Source: Desmonostoc geniculatum HA4340-LM1
GTDB lineage: Bacteria; Cyanobacteriota; Cyanobacteriia; Cyanobacteriales; Nostocaceae
Length of the DNA stretch: 64,000 nt
Direction: 5' to 3'
NCBI GenBank assembly: GCA_019359545.1
Contig: JAHHHB010000020.1
Span: forward strand, 1 to 64,000
Below the pieces are notes generated by a model, which did not search any database, had not been told where the DNA came from, and worked only from the letters and a program-made list of their open reading frames with translations. Below are positions 17,701 through 26,094 of the stretch, in pieces. The position numbers were made by a program, and so were the translations under genes. The first letter of the stretch is position 1; each line of letters opens with the position of its first letter.

Positions 17701-18062
17701 TTTATGGCAAAGTAATCAATGGTAGGGTAATAATTCCAGTGGTTTTTCGTTTACCTTCGCAACCAGATTTTTCTCTAGATTTTGTCATTGATACTGGATT
17801 TAATGACCATCTAACTTTACCACCACAGGCAGTCAGCGCAATGAATCTTCCCTTGTATTCTAGTACCGAAGCAAGGTTAGCTGATGGTAGTCAAGCTTTA
17901 TTATCTATACATTTGGCAACAATTTTATGGGACGGTATAGAAAAATTAGTTCCAGTTTTAGCTGCTGGTTATAAACCTTTACTAGGAACTTCTCTGATGG
18001 CAGGATATCATCTAGAAATAGATTTTCAAGACGATGGTTTAGTTTCCCTAGAAAAACTCTAA
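17697..18062 (+). CDS. Retropepsin-like (clan AA) aspartic protease
   Basis: The 121-residue protein has the single-domain retropepsin fold. The active-site motif is DFVIDTGFNDHLTLP (Asp-Thr-Gly near residues 32-34), followed by ARLADGSQALL for the flap strand, and LLGTSLMAGYHLEIDF for the psi-loop Gly pattern. One DTG motif means that it must dimerise to be active. It overlaps the upstream small gene by four bases. No signal peptide is visible, so it acts in the cytoplasm. The substrate is unknown, and the coupled partner is the best candidate. A 27-bp-arm hairpin follows the stop. Confidence 0.85.
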   Translation: MIYGKVINGRVIIPVVFRLPSQPDFSLDFVIDTGFNDHLTLPPQAVSAMNLPLYSSTEARLADGSQALLSIHLATILWDGIEKLVPVLAAGYKPLLGTSLMAGYHLEIDFQDDGLVSLEKL

Positions 18063-18083
18063 AGGTGCAACGTCGAGGTTTAA

Positions 18084-18148
18084 AGACGCGATAAATCGCC
18101 GTCTCTACAATAATTAGTCTTTTGTAGAGACGGCGATTCATCGCGTCT
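18084..18148. terminator. 27-bp-arm inverted repeat between convergent genes
   Basis: The left arm (18084-18110) and right arm (18122-18148) are inverted copies with one mismatch around an 11-base loop; the core is GCCGTCTCTACAA. The element lies between convergent genes and would serve as a bidirectional hairpin terminator. It may also be a mobile palindromic repeat. Confidence 0.7.
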
Positions 18149-18181
18149 GTTGCCTTAACCGAACAGTATTATCTACCTCAC

Positions 18182-19564
18182 CTATTCCTCCGCAACCCAG
18201 GCACCATGAAACCCATAAGGCACCCGCTGGGGAATTATCACCCGCGCTACAGGTTCAGCCGTTATATCTTGGGCATTCACCACTACCAATTCTGAAGTAT
18301 CTGAACCCTCATCATGGACAAACGTCATCAGCCAACCATCATCCTCAGCGGTTGCACCAGGACGCAGCGCAAACACAGCTTCACCGCCATAGCGTCCTTC
18401 TCCGAATTTATGGGTTTGGGACTTTCCATTGCTTAAGTCGTATTTGATGATACCTTCAAATAAAGGTAGGGGAGTGTTCGCCATTTTGTTGCTGTAGCCA
18501 TATCGCGTTTGCCGCCCCAACAGGTTTTCGTTGACGCGGGGAAACTCTGAGGCTACATCATCTAACATTTCTTCACGCACTGTGCAGGTGCTGAGGTTAA
18601 ATCGCCAGCGATACAGGCGGGGAATATTTGCTTCTGGGTCTGGTTGCGAACCATTTAAATTCAAGACTGTAGTGGAACTCATGCGACAAGCAATCAGCAC
18701 TACTTCGTCTCCTTCTTCGTAAGCGTTGAGGGTATGGAAGACGTAGCAAGCGGGACTTTCAAACCAGCGGATATTACTGTTGTCACCATGACGTGGTACA
18801 ATGCCGAAACGACTGGGGCGATCGCGCTCAAACATCATTACAGATTCTCCCCGTTGCGCTCTTTCAGGGCTGATAGTCATGGGTAAATCCATGAAAATGG
18901 TGTAGTTTTCAGTGATGGCGAAGTCGTGCATCATCACCCCAATTGGCAAGTCAATTGGCACTGTCCGCAACAGTTCCCCTTGTGTTGAAACCACACTGTA
19001 TTGCAGGTACGGTGGCACGAAGGGAGAGTAGCCAAAGAACATCATTTCACCAGTCACCGGGTCTACCTTGGGATGGGCTGTGAAGGCAGAAACCAGCTTG
19101 CCATCGTAGGTGTATTCGCCAATGGTTTCTAATTCTGGCAGCTTGATGGTGTGAGGACTACCCCCTTCATTCAGCGCCAACATTTGACCAGCGTGCCACA
19201 CTAAGGCGGTGTTGGCTGTATTTTTACCGGGGCCGTGGGGATTATCCATTTGTGGTGGTTCTAGCAACCCAGTCCAGATAGCCTTACCCGCTTCTCGTTC
19301 TATTTTCCATCCCCTTGTTTGGACGTAGCGGTTACGATAAGTTGCTACACCGTTGCTAATTTGTACACCATGCAACATCCCATCTCCATCAAACCAGTGA
19401 TATTCACCGATGGGTGACCATTGAGGGTTAGGGCCATTGCGGACAAACATCCCGGATAACTCAGGGGGTAGTTCACCAATAACTGACAATTTGTCAGTGG
19501 TGATTTCTTCGCGGACTGGGGCAAAATTGCGATCGAGATAGGGATTAACTGCTACTGTTGTCAT
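18182..19564 (-). CDS. Carotenoid cleavage oxygenase
   Basis: The 460-residue non-heme iron enzyme of the RPE65/apocarotenoid oxygenase family cleaves carotenoid or apocarotenoid double bonds with O2. PEL(S)GMFVRNGPNPQ near residue 34 and HWFDGDGMLHGV near 56 are family hallmarks. The four iron-binding histidines are visible in FTAHPKVDP, GVMMHDFAI, YVFHTLNAYEEGDEV and, at the end, PYGFHGAWV. The size matches bacterial apocarotenoid oxygenases. A PadR regulator gene lies 18 bp upstream on the same strand, which suggests local autoregulated control. The exact substrate cannot be read from the sequence. Confidence 0.92.
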   Translation of the reverse strand: MTTVAVNPYLDRNFAPVREEITTDKLSVIGELPPELSGMFVRNGPNPQWSPIGEYHWFDGDGMLHGVQISNGVATYRNRYVQTRGWKIEREAGKAIWTGLLEPPQMDNPHGPGKNTANTALVWHAGQMLALNEGGSPHTIKLPELETIGEYTYDGKLVSAFTAHPKVDPVTGEMMFFGYSPFVPPYLQYSVVSTQGELLRTVPIDLPIGVMMHDFAITENYTIFMDLPMTISPERAQRGESVMMFERDRPSRFGIVPRHGDNSNIRWFESPACYVFHTLNAYEEGDEVVLIACRMSSTTVLNLNGSQPDPEANIPRLYRWRFNLSTCTVREEMLDDVASEFPRVNENLLGRQTRYGYSNKMANTPLPLFEGIIKYDLSNGKSQTHKFGEGRYGGEAVFALRPGATAEDDGWLMTFVHDEGSDTSELVVVNAQDITAEPVARVIIPQRVPYGFHGAWVAEE

Positions 19565-19582
19565 TGTTTTGATTGATGAAAG

Positions 19583-20149
19583 TTAGAGAATTTGGTATTG
19601 TGATGAATGTGGGTTTTCCTGACTAATGACATTAATTGCTGTCTTCAACCAATCAATATAAGTCTGTTCTCTACGGATGACCAACTCCAGCACCAGCCTT
19701 TGCATTACCTCCTCGCGGCTGGCAGACTCATCACCCAGTAGTGGTAAATCGATATTTTCACATTTGGCAAGCTTTTCGTTTCGAGCCGCCAATTGCTGCT
19801 CTAATAGATGAATAATGATTTCATTAGGCAATTGATCTCCAAAGTGCAACTGAATCAGCATTGGTTCCCGTAGAATTGGTAAGGGTTGGTGAGTACCAAG
19901 CCATAAGACCAATTCAGCTTTTCCTGATTCGGTTATGGTGTAGACTTTGCGGTTAGGGCGATCGTGCTGAATCTCAATCGTACAAGTAATATAGCCTTGC
20001 TCAACTAGCTTTTCGAGGGTTCTATAAATTTGTGCTTGGTCTGCTGGCCACAAATGGCCAATGCATTGGTCGAAGCAGCTTGTTTTCAGGTCATAGCCCG
20101 TCATTGCTTGCTCCTGAAGAAGACCCAGAATTACATGTGCTAACGACAT
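19583..20149 (-). CDS. PadR-family transcriptional regulator
   Basis: The 188-residue protein has an N-terminal winged helix (MSLAHVILGLLQEQAMTGYD to about residue 80, including WPADQAQIYRTLEKLVEQGY) and a C-terminal helical dimerisation domain of the Vir-type (PLPILREPMLIQLHFGDQL through REQTYIDWLKTAINVI). PadR proteins repress genes for degradation of phenolics or for efflux and usually respond to a small ligand. Here the regulator heads an apparent two-gene operon with the carotenoid oxygenase. Its ligand may therefore be an apocarotenoid or other substrate of that enzyme, which is inference only. Confidence 0.9.
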   Translation of the reverse strand: MSLAHVILGLLQEQAMTGYDLKTSCFDQCIGHLWPADQAQIYRTLEKLVEQGYITCTIEIQHDRPNRKVYTITESGKAELVLWLGTHQPLPILREPMLIQLHFGDQLPNEIIIHLLEQQLAARNEKLAKCENIDLPLLGDESASREEVMQRLVLELVIRREQTYIDWLKTAINVISQENPHSSQYQIL

Positions 20150-20379
20150 GAAAACGGTTTTTCCATAATTACTGTTTACTCGATCGCTTCGATCTATATA
20201 CTTGTTATAAGTTTATGCTACTATATGATTAGTCAGATATGAAAGATGACCGCTATAAAAAACATGTTAACTATAGTGTGTCCCAGTAAGAAAATCGATA
20301 CATGCACTTCGGTTGATCAATACCGAAGCAGAAATTATTCAAGTTATTAAAGACTATCGTAACGAGAGGATGGGTAACA

Positions 20380-20796
20380 TTGACTTCTAACACACTTTTA
20401 CAAAGAATCCGTCAACATCAATATCTGCGTGATTTACGAAATAAATTACTATACCTTCACAAAATGTTGCTGGAGACAGAACGCATCGCCTACGAACAAA
20501 TTAGTGGCCGGGTATCAAGTACAGAACTCCTGCAACTCGTCATCGGTCATGAACAATTTGCTTGGCTACATCGGATTTCTGAGATGGTTGTGCAAATTGA
20601 TGAAATGCTGACAGCAGATGAACCAATAGCCCTGGATGATTTGCAAAAGCTGATTGCCGATGTCCGCACATTGATTGTGCCCTTAGAGACAGGTAATACC
20701 TTTGAGAGGAAGTATTATAACGCACTCCAGAGCGAACCCGCTGCTGTGTTGGCACATGCGGAGATATCAAAGCTTCTGATGTCTAATGTCCAGTAA
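20380..20796 (+). CDS. Hypothetical helical protein
   Basis: The 138-residue, almost entirely alpha-helical protein appears to start at TTG, with GAGAGG about 13 bases upstream; no in-frame ATG occurs before residue 29. Recognisable phrases are LRDLRNKLLYLHKMLLETERIAYEQ, ELLQLVIGHEQFAWLHRISEMV and ALDDLQKLIADVRTLI. I have seen similar short proteins annotated as conserved hypotheticals in several phyla but know no function. It lacks membrane segments. The stop abuts a long low-complexity repeat tract. Confidence 0.65.
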   Translation: MTSNTLLQRIRQHQYLRDLRNKLLYLHKMLLETERIAYEQISGRVSSTELLQLVIGHEQFAWLHRISEMVVQIDEMLTADEPIALDDLQKLIADVRTLIVPLETGNTFERKYYNALQSEPAAVLAHAEISKLLMSNVQ

Positions 20797-20806
20797 CTTC
20801 AGGATC

Positions 20807-20860
20807 GGGGAGCAGGGGAGCAGGGGAGCAGAGGAGCAGGGGAGCAGGGGAGCAGAGGAG
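20807..20860. repeat. GGGGAGCA(G)-type tandem repeat
   Basis: Six 9-base GGGGAGCAG/AGGAGCAGG units directly follow the hypothetical gene. The strand-complementary C-rich array starts at 20883, so the two could pair. Confidence 0.85.
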
Positions 20861-20882
20861 AGTTCAATGTGCCAAGTTCAAT

Positions 20883-21050
20883 CCCCTCTGCCCCTCCGCC
20901 CCTCCGCCCCTCTGCCCCTCTGCCCCCCTGCCCCTCTGCCCCTCTGCCCCTCTGCCCCCCTGCCCCTCCGCCCCTCCGCCCCTCTGCCCCTCTGCCCCTC
21001 TGCCCCTCTGCCCCCCTGCCCCTCTGCCCCTCTGCCCCTCTGCCCCTCTG
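20883..21050. repeat. 21 tandem copies of an 8-base C-rich unit
   Basis: 168 bp are composed of CCCCTCTG-type octamers (variants CCCCTCCG and CCCCCCTG). Frames stay open on both strands because of composition, but no protein is supported. Confidence 0.9.
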
Positions 21051-21134
21051 ATCTCAAGCTTGTGAGAAATGCGGGTTTCCCAGTCCCCAATCCCCAGTCC
21101 CCAGTCCCTATTTTCAAGCTAGGTCTAATGTTAA

Positions 21135-21311
21135 CCTTTACCCGCTGATAGTGAGCAGCTATCTGGTTATCAGGGTTTATATCGAGTTGATAGTGGTGAA
21201 TATCGAATTGTTTACAGATATTTTCCCGATCAAGATTTAGTAGAAGTGATTTGAGTCGGGAAGCGCAATGATGATGATGTCTACAAAAGATCAAAGCGTT
21301 TACTGGGATGA
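21135..21311 (+). pseudogene. RelE/ParE-family toxin relic
   Basis: Read in one frame, the sequence gives PLPADSEQLSGYQGLYRVDS, then GEYRIVYRYFPDQDLVEVI, a TGA stop at 21252-21254, and VGKRNDDDVYKRSKRLLG before the final stop. This is the C-terminal two thirds of a RelE-type mRNA interferase (GLYRVxxGEYRIVY and VGKRNDxxVYKR are the family strands). The 5' third is missing; an in-frame TAA and the C-rich repeat lie where it should be. The internal TGA replaces a hydrophobic codon. No antitoxin gene remains. It lies just upstream of xseA. Confidence 0.7.
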
Positions 21312-21330
21312 ACTTTGGTTTTGACTAAAA

Positions 21331-22605
21331 ATGCTAGAATCGCTTCAGCACAAATGCTTTCAGGCATCTTTGATGACTTTCGACCTTCCCGACTCTCTCA
21401 TTCTCGATACAGCACTTTCGGTATCTGGTTTAACCGACTATATCCGCTTGCTGTTAGAGCAAGATGAACAATTGCGGCAAGTTTGGGTAACTGGAGAAGT
21501 TTCCAGCGCTAACCACCATCGCAGTGGGTTATTTTTCACATTACAAGATACAGATGGCACCGCCGGAATTAAGTGTGTGGTATGGAATAGCCAATTGCCA
21601 AAACTCGCCCAGATTCCCGTTGCTGGTGAACAGATAATTATTTTGGGCAGTATTCGTGTGTATCCGCAACGGGGAGAGTATCAGTTATCAGTTTGGCAGA
21701 CTTTACCTGCTGGTGTTGGTTTACAGGCGCTACGGTATCAACAATTAAAAAATCGCTTGCTGGCTGAGGGGTTATTCGATCCACAAAGAAAGCGATCGCT
21801 CCCCATTCATCCCCAAACTATCGCTGTCGTCACTTCACCAACTGCGGCGGCTTGGGGTGATATTCAAAAAACTCTCAAACAAAGGTATCCAGGTTTACAC
21901 GTTTTATTTTCTCCAGCCACAGTTCAAGGTGAGCAAGCACCAGAATCTATCGTCAAAGCAATTGAGCGAGTTGACAGCGATGGGCGCGCCGAAGTGCTAA
22001 TTTTATCGCGTGGTGGGGGTGCAGTTGAGGAGTTGGCCTGCTTTAATGATGAACGAGTGGTGCGAGCTGTTGCTAGTTGTTCCATTCCTGTAATTACTGG
22101 TATTGGTCATCAACGAGATGAATCTTTAGCAGATTTAGTTGCAGATGTATGTGTGCATACACCAACGGCGGCGGCAGAAAGAGTTGTACCGGCAATTTCA
22201 GAGTTGTATGCTGAGCATCGGCAGCGAGTTGTGGCTTTGCATGAGGCGGTGCATGACTTTGGGGAAAATGCTGAAAATAAACTGCAAGCATTGCGAAACC
22301 GTTTGCGACGTTTGCGGTTAGATCGGCAAGTCCAGCAAGAGGCGCAGAAGCTAGTTTGGAAGCGTCGGCAGTTGGTACAAGTAACGATGGGGCGATCGCA
22401 GCAAGCAAAGCAGCATTTGGAATTGTTGCGGCAAAAGTTGGCAACTCTTGACCCGAAAGCCGTGTTGCAGCGTGGTTATGCGGTGGTAAGGCGGGAAAAT
22501 GGGGCGATCGCTCGTACTTCAACTGAGTTAGAAGTGGGGCAAAATTTATCGATTCAGTTGGGACAGGGGGAGGTTACAGTCAAAGTTATGGAAGTCAAAG
22601 AATAA
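21331..22605 (+). CDS. xseA: Exodeoxyribonuclease VII large subunit
   Basis: This 424-residue subunit (410 if translation starts at Met15, position 21373, as relatives suggest) degrades single-stranded DNA with XseB. An N-terminal OB-fold carries VWVTGEVSSANHHRSG and FFTLQDTDG. The catalytic domain shows IAVVTSPTAAAWGDI, LILSRGGGAVEEL, ITGIGHQRDESLADLVADV and HTPTAAAE. A long coiled-coil region follows, and the C-terminus carries the VLQRGYAVVRRENG motif. All hallmark motifs are intact. Its usual partner xseB lies about 1 kb further on, separated by a MITE and a decayed Uma2 gene. Confidence 0.95.
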   Translation: MLESLQHKCFQASLMTFDLPDSLILDTALSVSGLTDYIRLLLEQDEQLRQVWVTGEVSSANHHRSGLFFTLQDTDGTAGIKCVVWNSQLPKLAQIPVAGEQIIILGSIRVYPQRGEYQLSVWQTLPAGVGLQALRYQQLKNRLLAEGLFDPQRKRSLPIHPQTIAVVTSPTAAAWGDIQKTLKQRYPGLHVLFSPATVQGEQAPESIVKAIERVDSDGRAEVLILSRGGGAVEELACFNDERVVRAVASCSIPVITGIGHQRDESLADLVADVCVHTPTAAAERVVPAISELYAEHRQRVVALHEAVHDFGENAENKLQALRNRLRRLRLDRQVQQEAQKLVWKRRQLVQVTMGRSQQAKQHLELLRQKLATLDPKAVLQRGYAVVRRENGAIARTSTELEVGQNLSIQLGQGEVTVKVMEVKE

Positions 22606-22643
22606 CTATAGCGGTTTGCAATTGCATGGAGTACAGACAATTT

Positions 22644-23033
22644 GTAGGGTAGCACAGCTGTGCATTGGTATCAACTTAACGTGAAACTCTTATGAGGACG
22701 GGATATTAAGTTCACTCATATCATGTCCGCTTGATTACTTATTAAACCCCAAGAACCCCACCCCGCCAAAGCTACGCTTTGTCTCCCCTCCCGAAGAGCG
22801 GGGAGGGGTTGGGGGTGGGGTGCAATGACTTTGGGAATCATAACTAATTATCCGGACATGATATCACCTACGGTTACTCACCGCGTTACCCCACCCTAAC
22901 CCTCCCCGATGTATTGGGGAGGGAACTAGATTTCTTTTTCCCCCTTTTCCAAGGGGGGATTAAGGGGGGTAAAGCGTATGTGGGACAAGCGTTTAAGCTT
23001 AAGTTGACACCTATGACAGCTGCGCTACCCTAC
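22644..23033. repeat. MITE family A, copy 2 (390 bp, complete)
   Basis: This is the most complete copy. The outer ends are GTAGGGTAGCACAGCTGTGC and the complement of GCAGCTGTCATAGG on the right side. The arms run on through (A)TCAACTTAA. The interior holds two further C-rich/G-rich palindromic blocks (CCCCACCCC and CCCCGATGTATTGGGG). It supplies the stop codon of the Uma2 relic at 23030 and sits between xseA and xseB. Confidence 0.85.
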
Positions 23034-23404
23034 GGTGTATTATTTTTCAACTGCTCAACAAAGGTCTGATGTTCAACTGAATTTAGCCCTTTTTGCAACA
23101 CTGCTAAAACCTGTTGCATATTCTCATGAACTAATGCTGATACATCTAGCCATAATCCAGGAAACACTTGACTTTGAATTATGCCTTCAGCATTTGGTAT
23201 CAGTGTTAAATATTCACCATTTTGCAAGCTAAACCAACTCACAGTCTGCTCAAAAACCTGCCAAACAATATATTCCTGAATGCCATTGCGACGATAGGCG
23301 CGTTTTTTATCATGCAAATCTTTGGTAGCACTGCTGGCGGCAACTTCTGCTACTAATTCTGGCGCACCTTCTACGTAACCATCACTCCGCTCCCTATCCC
23401 CACC
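23030..23404 (-). pseudogene. Uma2-family (DUF820) endonuclease relic
   Basis: The frame open from 23404 reads DGYVEGAPELVAEVAASSAT, then KDLHDKKRAYRRNGIQEYIV and WQVFEQTVSWFSL. This matches the C-terminal two thirds of Uma2 proteins (PD-(D/E)XK fold, with APELVAEV carrying the catalytic Glu). There is no start codon, and an in-frame TAA at 23405-23407 abuts a GCGTTAGCG...AGAGAAGG dispersed repeat. The 5' part with the rest of the active site is gone. The stop lies inside the adjacent MITE. The gene is inactive unless translated from the internal TTG at 23317. Confidence 0.75.
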
Positions 23405-23565
23405 TTATGAGTACATTGTTCGCGTTAGCGTCTCGCAGAGAAGGTGGGGACTTCCGCGACACGTTAAATTGATTGTATCGTAGTGGATTTTGGATAATGG
23501 TGATGATTCAATTGGGGCAGGCTGAGGTGTAAAGTGAAAATTGTGGAAATAAACGAACCGCTAAG

Positions 23566-23620
23566 ACGCCTTCTCTGCGAGAGGCTACGCCAACGCGGAG
23601 CGTGTCGTTAGAGAAGGACG
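23566..23620. repeat. Dispersed palindromic repeat upstream of xseB
   Basis: CCTTCTCTGCGAGAGGCTAC...TTAGAGAAGG forms an imperfect palindrome. A sister copy, CGCGTTAGCGTCTCGCAGAG, sits at 23421-23444 beside the Uma2 relic. Confidence 0.65.
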
Positions 23621-23634
23621 CCAAGAGATTAATA

Positions 23635-23868
23635 ATGGTTAAACGCAAGAGTGCTTCTAGTTCTGATTCGATGGAAGGTTGGAATTATGAAGCGAAGGTT
23701 ATTGAAATAGAGGGAATTATCGCTCGCATTGAGGCGGGTGAATTGGAATTGGAAGAAGTTTTTGACCAATTTGGCAAGGCTGTTGAGTATTTGCGTCAGT
23801 GCGAAAGTTTTTTGCAGCAGCGACAGCAGCAGGTGGATTTGTTGATTGAAACTTTGAGCGATGAATAA
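23635..23868 (+). CDS. xseB: Exodeoxyribonuclease VII small subunit
   Basis: The 77-residue partner of XseA is counted from the ATG at 23635; an upstream GTG at 23602 lies inside a dispersed repeat and is unlikely. The family signature is intact: [20 protein letters not shown], then [18 protein letters not shown] and [18 protein letters not shown]. The fold is two antiparallel helices that pack along the XseA coiled coil. The repeat upstream may have replaced its native leader. Confidence 0.92.
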   Translation: MVKRKSASSSDSMEGWNYEAKVIEIEGIIARIEAGELELEEVFDQFGKAVEYLRQCESFLQQRQQQVDLLIETLSDE

Positions 23869-23919
23869 TTATAGTAAGTTGCTACTTGAGTTTATCTGAA
23901 TTCCGGAGGAAAACTTTCC

Positions 23920-24357
23920 CTATCCTCCATACTTCATATAAATTCTCTCATTCGTTTGAGCTTGAATTATAAAACCCTCACGTTCATAAAGTTTACGTGC
24001 TGGATTTACAGCTAAAACTCTCAGTTGCAGAGGCTTTTCCTTCTCTTTTGCTTCAGTAATCAGCTGGCGCAGAATAAATGTACCAATCCCATAACGCTGA
24101 AAATTAGGAAGTAAATACAGTTTGGTTAGCTGTATGTGACTAGGATAATACTCTATTGCTCCCCATCCAACGTCTTTACCTTCAAATTGGATGATTCGGT
24201 GAGTCGATAAATCAATCGAAGCATAAATCCACACACGCTGCTCATTATCAACCCAGCTTCCCCAAGTTAGTTCCACATAAGATTGCATTGCAGCTTTCGT
24301 CACATTGTAGATGAAATCAAAGTCAACCTCTTTTATGGAACGAAGATTTATATGCAT
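23920..24357 (-). CDS. GNAT-family N-acetyltransferase
   Basis: The 145-residue protein has the GNAT fold. The substrate-binding start is NLRSIKEVDFDFIYNVTKAA. The beta-bulge strands include IQLTKLYLLPNFQRYGIGTF, whose last part is the acetyl-CoA pyrophosphate loop (R/Q-x-x-G-x-G/A). LRVLAVNPARKLYEREGF is the final family motif. It resembles acetyltransferases annotated as acting on small molecules or antibiotics, but the substrate is unknown. It is transcribed divergently from the sucrose-phosphatase gene. Confidence 0.88.
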   Translation of the reverse strand: MHINLRSIKEVDFDFIYNVTKAAMQSYVELTWGSWVDNEQRVWIYASIDLSTHRIIQFEGKDVGWGAIEYYPSHIQLTKLYLLPNFQRYGIGTFILRQLITEAKEKEKPLQLRVLAVNPARKLYEREGFIIQAQTNERIYMKYGG

Positions 24358-24562
24358 CTGGGTTTTGATTAACTAGACACAGAAAAAGTCTATTTTTTGC
24401 TCTTGCAAAGAATTATTGCACTGGTAAGAATACATCAGAACCAAAATCTGGTAAATTATCCCCGAACGCATGGTCAAGAATCCGTGTCTGCGTATGGCAT
24501 CTGGCCAGTCTTCAGATTTTCAAGGGTTTTGCGAACTACTTAGCTTGAGGTACATCAAAATT

Positions 24563-25324
24563 ATGAAACCATTTCTTTTTGTAACTGACCTGGATGACAC
24601 TCTGGTATATCGCACTGTGGGAAATGACGACACTTTACCAAAGTTGAATCAATTGCTGAACCAACATCGTCAAGAATATGGCACAAAAATTGTTTATTCT
24701 ACAGGGCGATCGCCTCAGCTTTACCAAGAACTCCAACTTCAAAAAAATCTTTTGCAACCGGATGCTCTAGTCCTTGCTGTGGGTACAGAAATCTACCTCG
24801 ATGGCACTAATGCTCCAGATTCGAGCTGGTCAGAAATCCTCTCCCCTGGTTGGAATCGCAAACTCATCTTATCTATAACCAAAACTTTCCCCGAATTAAA
24901 GCTGCAACCAGAATCAGAACAGCGGGCTTTCAAAGTGAGTTTTTTTATTCCTCAAGAAATAGCGACCAGTATTTTACCCCAACTTGAGGCAGAGTTGGAT
25001 AAATATAAATTAAATGTAAAGTTAATCTACAGTAGCGGAATAGACCTTGACATTGTACCCCTTACCAGCGATAAAGGTCAAGCAATGCAATTTTTGCGCC
25101 AAAAGTGGAAATTTGCAGCAGAACAAACAGTTGTCTGCGGTGATTCAGGTAATGATATTGCTTTATTTGCTGTAGGCAACGAAAGGGGAATCATAGTCGG
25201 TAATGCTCGAAAAGAGTTACTCCAGTGGCACAACGAGTATCCGGCTGATCATCGTTACCTAGCACAAGATTTTTGTGCAGGTGGAATTCTGGAAGGATTA
25301 AAATATTTTGGTTTTTTAGAATGA
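24563..25324 (+). CDS. spp: Sucrose-phosphate phosphatase
   Basis: The 253-residue HAD-superfamily enzyme hydrolyses sucrose-6-phosphate to sucrose in the cytoplasm. The chosen ATG gives the family start [17 protein letters not shown], with nucleophile and acid/base Asp at 9 and 11. The further upstream frame is not family-like. [12 protein letters not shown] is HAD motif [19 protein letters not shown] motif III, and [11 protein letters not shown] motif IV. The length agrees with stand-alone cyanobacterial enzymes. The last codon overlaps the ruvA start by four bases (ATGA), so expression is coupled. Confidence 0.9.
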   Translation: MKPFLFVTDLDDTLVYRTVGNDDTLPKLNQLLNQHRQEYGTKIVYSTGRSPQLYQELQLQKNLLQPDALVLAVGTEIYLDGTNAPDSSWSEILSPGWNRKLILSITKTFPELKLQPESEQRAFKVSFFIPQEIATSILPQLEAELDKYKLNVKLIYSSGIDLDIVPLTSDKGQAMQFLRQKWKFAAEQTVVCGDSGNDIALFAVGNERGIIVGNARKELLQWHNEYPADHRYLAQDFCAGGILEGLKYFGFLE

Positions 25325-25959
25325 TTAGCTATCTCAAAGGAATCGTTGCTGGTATTCAAACAATTGGTAATCGGGCTGTTCTGACTCTGGAAGTCAATGG
25401 CTTGGGGTATGATTTGCAAGTTCCCCAACGCTTAGCAAACCAGTTACCAGATTCAGGAGGAGTGGCGCAAATTTTTACCCATTTCCAAATTCGGGAAGAA
25501 GTGCCATTTCTATACGGCTTTGCTTCTCCAGCCGAACGCGATTTATTTCGCCACTTGTTGACGGTTAGTGGTGTTGGTGCAGCCTTAGCGATCGCACTCC
25601 TGGATACTTTGGAACTACCAGATTTAGTCCAAGCAGTGATCGCTGGCAATACCCAAATCTTAATTCAAGCCCCCGGTGTGGGCAAAAAGATTGCCGAACG
25701 CATCTGTTTAGAACTGAAAAGCAAATTGATTGAGTGGCGCAAATCAGCTGGCTTCTTCGTCGCCACAGGCGGTCCTGCACCAGGAATTCTCGAAGAAGTG
25801 CAAATGACACTGTTTGCTTTGGGGTATACTGCCCATGAAGTCAGTCACGCCTTGCATGTGGTGAGTGAAGATATCGGACTACCAAAAGACGCCTATGTAG
25901 AAGATTGGATTAAACAAGCGATCGCTCATCTCAGTAGTAGCGAACAAGTTGGTCATTAG
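25321..25959 (+). CDS. ruvA: Holliday junction helicase subunit RuvA
   Basis: The 212-residue RuvA tetramer binds four-way junctions and loads RuvB for branch migration. The start ATG at 25321 overlaps the spp stop. The N-terminal OB-fold is [13 protein letters not shown] through [18 protein letters not shown]. The helix-hairpin-helix domain carries [19 protein letters not shown] and [20 protein letters not shown]. The C-terminal domain III ([13 protein letters not shown]) contacts RuvB. All domains are complete. RuvB is not in the window. Confidence 0.95.
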   Translation: MISYLKGIVAGIQTIGNRAVLTLEVNGLGYDLQVPQRLANQLPDSGGVAQIFTHFQIREEVPFLYGFASPAERDLFRHLLTVSGVGAALAIALLDTLELPDLVQAVIAGNTQILIQAPGVGKKIAERICLELKSKLIEWRKSAGFFVATGGPAPGILEEVQMTLFALGYTAHEVSHALHVVSEDIGLPKDAYVEDWIKQAIAHLSSSEQVGH

Positions 25960-26036
25960 TCATTGGGCATTGATCGTTTGTCATTGGTCATTGGGCATTG
26001 GTCATTTGTCATTGGTCATTGGTCATTTGTCATTAG
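25951..26036. repeat. TCATTGG heptamer tandem repeats
   Basis: About a dozen 7-base units (TCATTGG, TCATTTG, GCATTGG) fill the ruvA-bioF spacer. They allow a spurious N-terminal extension of the bioF frame. Confidence 0.85.
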
Positions 26037-26094
26037 TTTTTCTTTGCGTCCCTATCTCCCCATCTCCCCACCTCCCCACTCCCCACTCCCCTCT

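Noticed and set aside
20878-21294. Long open frames on both strands across the C-rich octamers
   Set aside because: The reading is pure repeat (LPLCPSAP / GRGAEGQR). Openness follows from composition.
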